From NCBI GenBank assembly GCA_030592225.1, contig JAUVJT010000105.1, positions 1 through 7,489 on the forward strand: a stretch of 7,489 nucleotides of DNA. The letters run 5' to 3'. Origin of the DNA: Candidatus Stahliibacteriota bacterium. GTDB taxonomy: Bacteria > Hydrothermota > Tepidihabitantia > B3-TA06. A program made the translations under genes and the position numbers. The notes beneath the pieces are model-generated. The model did no database searches. It was not told the DNA's origin and was given only the letters and a program-made list of their open reading frames with translations. This document shows, piece after piece, positions 4,668 through 7,489 of this stretch (within the stretch, counting starts at the first letter, position 1; each line of letters opens with the position of its first letter).

Positions 4668-5483
4668 TCAGGTACGCTTCGCCAGGCGCCCGGCTCGCAT
4701 GGACGAGAAAACAATGGAGAGGAGAAAAACCAGAACCCCCAGAATCACGATTGCAGCGCCGGAGGGAATGTCCAGCCAGTAGGAAAGCATCAGGCCACCC
4801 ACGGTATAAGCCAGACCCAAGATCAAGGATAGTGCCAGAATCACCCCGTAACGGCGGCTCCACTGCCGCGCGGTGGCCGCGGGGAGAACGAGGAGAGCTG
4901 AGACCAACACGATGCCCACTATCTTTATGGAAACGACGATGCCCACCGAGAGCATTCCCAGGAGGAGGTAGAACAGGAAGGTCTCCGGGATGCCGGATGC
5001 GCGGGCAAGTTCGGCGTCAAAACTCGTGGCCAGAAACTCCTTGAAGAAAAGCGTCAACAGTGTAAGGATAACCAGGGCAACGATGCCGATTATCCACAGG
5101 TCGGCGGCGCTGACCGCCAGGATGGAACCGAACAGGTAGCTCATGATGTCGGCGGTGTACCCCGGTTTGAGGGCGAGGAACAGCACCCCCAGTGCCATAC
5201 CTGCGGCAAAAAAGATGCCGATGGCGGTGTCTTCCTTGATTTTACCGCGACGGGTTACCGCCCCGATGCCCAGACCCGCGGCCAGGGAGAACACCGCGGC
5301 TGATGCGAATACCGGCACTCCCAGAAGCTGACCCAGAGCCACCCCGCCGAACGCGGCGTGCGCGATTCCCACCCCGATAAAGCTCATCTTGCGAAGCACC
5401 ACGAAAAAACCAAGCATGGAGAGGAGGATGGAAACAAAAACGCCCGCGATTAAGGCTCGCACCATAAACGCTGACTCGAACAT
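4668..5483 (-). CDS. znuB: Zinc/manganese-type ABC transporter permease
   Basis: 271 residues from the ATG at 5483. The frame stays open further up, but that part overlaps the ATPase gene and does not look like a permease. The N-terminus MFESAFMVRALIAGVFVSIL followed by GFFVVLRKMSFIGVGIAHAA is characteristic of the ABC-3 (ZnuB/TroC/MntB) family. About eight membrane segments can be seen, roughly 8-30, 45-74, 86-105, 115-148 (two), 168-200, 214-235 and 240-262. SALLVLPAATA (195-205) is a conserved family motif, and EFLATSFDAELARASGIP (149-166) is the cytoplasmic loop expected to contact the ATPase. It forms the membrane channel for metal delivered by the ZnuA-like receptor. Its start overlaps the ATPase stop as TGATG, indicating translational coupling. 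The metal (Zn or Mn) is not defined by this subunit. Confidence 0.92.
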   Translation of the reverse strand: MFESAFMVRALIAGVFVSILLSMLGFFVVLRKMSFIGVGIAHAAFGGVALGQLLGVPVFASAAVFSLAAGLGIGAVTRRGKIKEDTAIGIFFAAGMALGVLFLALKPGYTADIMSYLFGSILAVSAADLWIIGIVALVILTLLTLFFKEFLATSFDAELARASGIPETFLFYLLLGMLSVGIVVSIKIVGIVLVSALLVLPAATARQWSRRYGVILALSLILGLAYTVGGLMLSYWLDIPSGAAIVILGVLVFLLSIVFSSMRAGRLAKRT

Positions 5484-6382
5484 CAATCTTTCCCTTCTGT
5501 TGAGTCGGATTCGCTGGGGTGTTGGGAAGGAGGTGTGGGTGTTGCGGGTGTTATCTCCTTGCGACCGGAGCGTATGCTCCGGCTTATTGTGGGAATGCCC
5601 CGAAGGGGTACGGGTGTTACGGGGTGGGGAGAGACCATGCGGTGTGGCACCTTGCCGTGGAACACCGCTTCCATTTGGCTGCCGTAGATGCGCTGGAAGT
5701 GCTCCTCGTCCCACACGTCCGCCGGGCAGGCGTGCAGATGCAGACCCCCGTCTACCATACACGCCACGTCGTCGGTAAAGCGGGGCACCACCGCAAGCTC
5801 GTGGCTGGCGATGATGACCGAGAGTCCCAACTCCTTCTGGAGGTCGCGGATAAGGGAGTAGAAGTTATCCTTGGCTTCTACGTCGGCGCCCGAGGTTGGC
5901 TCATCGAGCAGAAGAAGCTTTGGCTCACCGGCCAGGGCCCGGGCTATGGCCACCCTCTGCCTCTGTCCCCCGGACAGTGCGCCAAGATGACGCCGGACGT
6001 GACCACCGAGTCCCACTTTTTCAAGCATGTCACGGGCGATTTGACGGTCTCGTCTGCCCGGCCGCCTGATGAGTCCAAGTAAGGGGTAACGTCCCATAAG
6101 CGCCACGTCCAGAGCACTTACCGGGAAGCTGGAGTCGCCGCCCGATTCCTGGGGAACGTAGCCTATCTCCGAACGCCTGAGATTATGATAGGAGACCTTG
6201 CCGGCGCTGGGTTTAATGAGACCGAGGATGACCTTGAGCAGCGTGGTCTTGCCGCCCCCGTTGGGTCCGATAACCGCCATTGAACAGCCCGCCGGGATAT
6301 CAAGATTGAGCGCCGTAAGCGCGGTAACGTCTTCGTAGTGGACAGCCACGTTTTCAAGACTGACCAGCGGCTTGCCTTTCAT
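5483..6382 (-). CDS. znuC: Zinc-type ABC transporter ATP-binding protein with extended C-terminal tail
   Basis: 299 residues. All ABC ATPase motifs are intact: Walker A GPNGGGKTT (39-47), Q-loop Q78 in YVPQESG, signature LSGGQ (136-140), Walker B LLLLDEP with E161, and H-loop H194 in ASHEL. The Q-loop region 'PQESGGDSSFPVSALDVALMG' is typical of the ZnuC/MntB-type subfamily. It powers metal uptake with the permease next door. The start overlaps the ZnuA stop as ATGA. Family members usually end near residue 250; here about 50 extra residues rich in Pro, Ser, Thr and Arg follow. They are encoded by a stretch (5485-5635) that contains short perfect hairpins and G-rich runs, and probably derive from repeat insertion that stayed in frame. 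The tail is unlikely to be needed for catalysis. Confidence 0.93.
   Translation of the reverse strand: MKGKPLVSLENVAVHYEDVTALTALNLDIPAGCSMAVIGPNGGGKTTLLKVILGLIKPSAGKVSYHNLRRSEIGYVPQESGGDSSFPVSALDVALMGRYPLLGLIRRPGRRDRQIARDMLEKVGLGGHVRRHLGALSGGQRQRVAIARALAGEPKLLLLDEPTSGADVEAKDNFYSLIRDLQKELGLSVIIASHELAVVPRFTDDVACMVDGGLHLHACPADVWDEEHFQRIYGSQMEAVFHGKVPHRMVSPHPVTPVPLRGIPTISRSIRSGRKEITPATPTPPSQHPSESDSTEGKD
5560..5625. repeat. Hairpin-rich repeat-like segment inside the znuC 3' end
   Basis: CCGGAGC (5565-5571), loop GTAT, GCTCCGG (5576-5582) is a perfect 7-bp stem. A few bases on, CCCC-GAA-GGGG (5598-5608) makes a second small hairpin, and GTGTTGCGGGTGTTA and GGGTGTTACGGGG lie on either side. Such CCGGAGC...GCTCCGG and CCCCGAAGGGG blocks look like intergenic repeat modules. 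Here they encode part of the non-conserved ATPase tail (about residues 252-274). Confidence 0.5.
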
Positions 6383-7278
6383 TTATCCCCCATTGCTTCT
6401 GAGAGCGCCTCAAGATTACGGGTCATCATCTCGACGTAACTCTCCTTCTGTCTGCCCAGAGGATCGAGGAAAAGAACTTCGACTCCGGCCTCCCGGGCAA
6501 TCACCCGTGCCGCTTTGGGCGAAAGCTGAGGTTCTGCGAACACGGCTTTTGCCCCGGATTTACGGACGGCCTCGATGACCTCCGCAAGGTGCCGGGGCGT
6601 AGGCTCCTTGCCCGGGGACTCGGCAATCACCGCGACGCGCTGCAGGCCGTATCTCCGCGCAAAATACACCCATGCAGGATGGAACGAGACGTAGGCTTTG
6701 GAACCGAACCCCTTGACCGCTGTCCTGATTTCGGCATCCAGCGAATCCAGCTCGGCAAGGTAGCCGGAAAGATTCTTCTCATATTCCGCTTTGCCTGCCG
6801 GATCCAGCTTGGCAAGTTTGGATGCGATTGCACTGGATATGACCTTGGCGTATACCGGATCGAGCCACACGTGGGGATTGGCGCCTTCGCGGCGCTCGAC
6901 CTCGTGTTCATGGGATTGGCCTTCGTAGATGAGTTCGATTCCATCCAGCTCCGCAGCGGTGATGACGGGAACGTTTGAGGGTAGAAGTCCATCGATCCAG
7001 TGGTCTGCATCAAGCCCGATGCGTATTACCAGATCGGCTTCGGATGCTGCCCTGGCCTGCGACGGGGTGGGTTCAAATGTGTGGGGCGACGCGCCCGGCG
7101 GGAGAAGGTTTGTGACCTGCACCCCCTCACCGCCAACCTCGTGCACGAAGTCTGCCAGAGGCGGGATGGTGACCACTACCTTGATTTTATCGGTTGTAGA
7201 AACGGACGATTTGTGCTTACAGCTTAAGACGCCAAGCACGCTCAAACCGATGACCAACAGAGCCGCCATGCGCCGCAT
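6379..7278 (-). CDS. znuA: Zinc-type metal-binding lipoprotein of ABC importer
   Basis: 299 residues from the ATG at 7278. Two earlier in-frame ATGs are rejected: 7308 lies in the -10 box and 7296 sits at the predicted transcription start, while 7278 is preceded by AGGAAG. The N-terminus MRRMAALLVIGLSVLGVLSC is a lipoprotein signal with Cys20 as the likely lipid anchor, though Leu before Ser-Cys makes the lipobox imperfect. Cluster A-I (ZnuA/TroA) features: VVTIPPLADFVHEVGG; H66 in GASPHTFEPTPSQ; H136 in GANPHVWLDP; H200 in SFHPAWVYFARRYGL; and D272 in FLDPLG, giving the three-His plus Asp site. His rather than Glu at the third position favours zinc over manganese (family knowledge). A short Q-S-H-E-H-E stretch (121-126) stands where many ZnuA proteins carry a His-rich loop. 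It is first in the znuA-znuC-znuB operon and acts in the periplasm. Confidence 0.93.
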   Translation of the reverse strand: MRRMAALLVIGLSVLGVLSCKHKSSVSTTDKIKVVVTIPPLADFVHEVGGEGVQVTNLLPPGASPHTFEPTPSQARAASEADLVIRIGLDADHWIDGLLPSNVPVITAAELDGIELIYEGQSHEHEVERREGANPHVWLDPVYAKVISSAIASKLAKLDPAGKAEYEKNLSGYLAELDSLDAEIRTAVKGFGSKAYVSFHPAWVYFARRYGLQRVAVIAESPGKEPTPRHLAEVIEAVRKSGAKAVFAEPQLSPKAARVIAREAGVEVLFLDPLGRQKESYVEMMTRNLEALSEAMGDK

Positions 7279-7303
7279 TCGTCTTCCTGGATACATGACT
7301 AAT

Positions 7304-7331
7304 AGCATAGGACGCGAAGCGAAGATGTCAA
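7304..7331 (-). promoter_or_regulatory. Promoter of the znuA-znuC-znuB operon
   Basis: On the minus strand TTGACA (7331-7326), a 16-bp spacer and TATGCT (7309-7304) are a good sigma70 match. The start site would be near 7297, about 18 bases before the chosen ATG. Confidence 0.7.
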
Positions 7332-7339
7332 GCGCTTGA
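7328..7339. promoter_or_regulatory. Palindromic candidate operator at the zinc operon promoter
   Basis: TCAAGCGCTTGA is a perfect 12-bp palindrome overlapping the -35 box by four bases, a position where a bound repressor would block RNA polymerase. A metal-responsive regulator is the obvious candidate from context. The sequence does not match the AT-rich Zur boxes I know from gamma-proteobacteria or Bacillus, so the regulator is unassigned. Confidence 0.45.
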
Positions 7340-7376
7340 ACGGCACAGTCCGCGCCCTAAGATTGAAAGACGTGGG

Positions 7377-7425
7377 TTCAATAATGAAGTGCAACACCTT
7401 GGAAAACGAGAGGGATTTCGTTATC
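7377..7425 (-). mobile_element. Decayed 3' end of a second IS30-like element
   Basis: On the minus strand a frame ends PLVFQGVALHY and stop (7413-7378), resembling the 'TPxEVFxGVAL' C-terminus of IS30-family transposases but lacking the upstream RPRKCLG block and preceded by an in-frame TAG. The stop region 7397-7377 repeats GTGTTGCACTTCA, three bases, TTGAA, matching the left-edge IS30 end at 18 of 21 positions in inverted orientation. It is therefore probably a remnant or a related element. The extent to the right is unclear because the window ends. Confidence 0.5.
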
Positions 7426-7473
7426 CTAAGGATGTATGTACAAGGAATACCATCATTTGAGTTTGAAGGAGCG

Positions 7474-7489
7474 GGAGGGTATAGATATG
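7474..7489 (+). promoter_or_regulatory. Possible ribosome binding site and ATG at the window edge
   Basis: GGAGGG (7474-7479) followed after seven bases by ATG (7487-7489), the last three bases of the window. A weak promoter-like pair TTGGAA (7399-7404), 17 bp, TATCCT (7422-7427) lies upstream. If real, a plus-strand gene begins here and runs out of the window. Nothing of its product can be seen. Confidence 0.3.

Noticed and set aside
5484..5762. N-terminal extension of the znuB frame (to a 364-aa protein)
   Set aside because: It lies inside znuC in another frame, is Arg/Pro/Gly-rich and unlike a permease. The family start MFESAFMVRAL with TGATG coupling is at 5483.
5519..6082. Plus-strand ORF of 187 codons antisense to znuC
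   Set aside because: It is a shadow of the ATPase gene, whose motifs are complete in the other strand. Long antisense frames are common in GC-rich DNA.
7384..7489. Plus-strand open frame starting ATG-AAG-TGC and running to the window edge (35 codons)
   Set aside because: It has no ribosome binding site, and its first part is the antisense of the IS30-like end. I treat it as spurious, although a real gene may begin at the ATG at 7487 in another frame.

Overview
The window reads as chromosomal DNA of a Gram-negative (outer-membrane) bacterium from an uncultured or poorly sampled lineage. It encodes a signal-peptide surface-repeat protein with a beta-rich C-terminal half, a lipoprotein metal receptor, and a Roadblock/small-GTPase operon of the kind frequent in deltaproteobacteria-like and FCB/WOR-3-like groups. 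I cannot name the phylum with confidence. Most genes are GC-rich (positions 5941-6000 are 41/60 G+C). The leftmost gene and the right edge are clearly AT-richer (positions 121-180 are 21/60 G+C), which suggests foreign or different-age DNA at both margins.

Layout. Positions 1 to about 121 are the 3' end of an IS30-family insertion sequence (plus strand). It has run into the 3' end of a minus-strand gene (28-591) encoding a helix-hairpin-helix, DNA-glycosylase-like protein, whose last ~30 residues are IS-derived. Positions 592-735 hold that gene's consensus promoter and two strong hairpins of a dispersed-repeat type. Next come a minus-strand isoprenylcysteine-type membrane methyltransferase (736-1266), a spacer with a dispersed repeat and a seven-unit 11-bp tandem array (1351-1427), and a minus-strand surface-repeat protein (1436-2434).

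A divergent promoter region (2435-2614) separates that gene from a plus-strand three-gene operon: a Roadblock/LC7 protein (2615-3091), a DUF4388 (PATAN)-linker-Roadblock-like protein (3100-4092), and a small Ras-like GTPase with degenerate base-recognition motifs (4089-4613). These probably form a GTPase switch with two Roadblock-type partners, analogous to MglA/MglB. This is the most interesting system in the window.

Convergent to it is a zinc-type ABC importer operon on the minus strand, znuA-znuC-znuB (7278 down to 4668), with ATGA and TGATG overlaps. A TTGACA/TATGCT promoter precedes it, with its -35 box overlapped by a perfect 12-bp palindrome, a candidate operator. At the right edge (about 7377-7425) lies a second, decayed IS30-like 3' end in inverted orientation, so the whole window is bracketed by inward-facing IS30-type ends.

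Four promoters have a perfect TTGACA -35 box with 16-17 bp spacers. They fix short leaders and show that two long ORFs should start downstream of their first ATG (surface protein at 2434, ZnuA at 7278).
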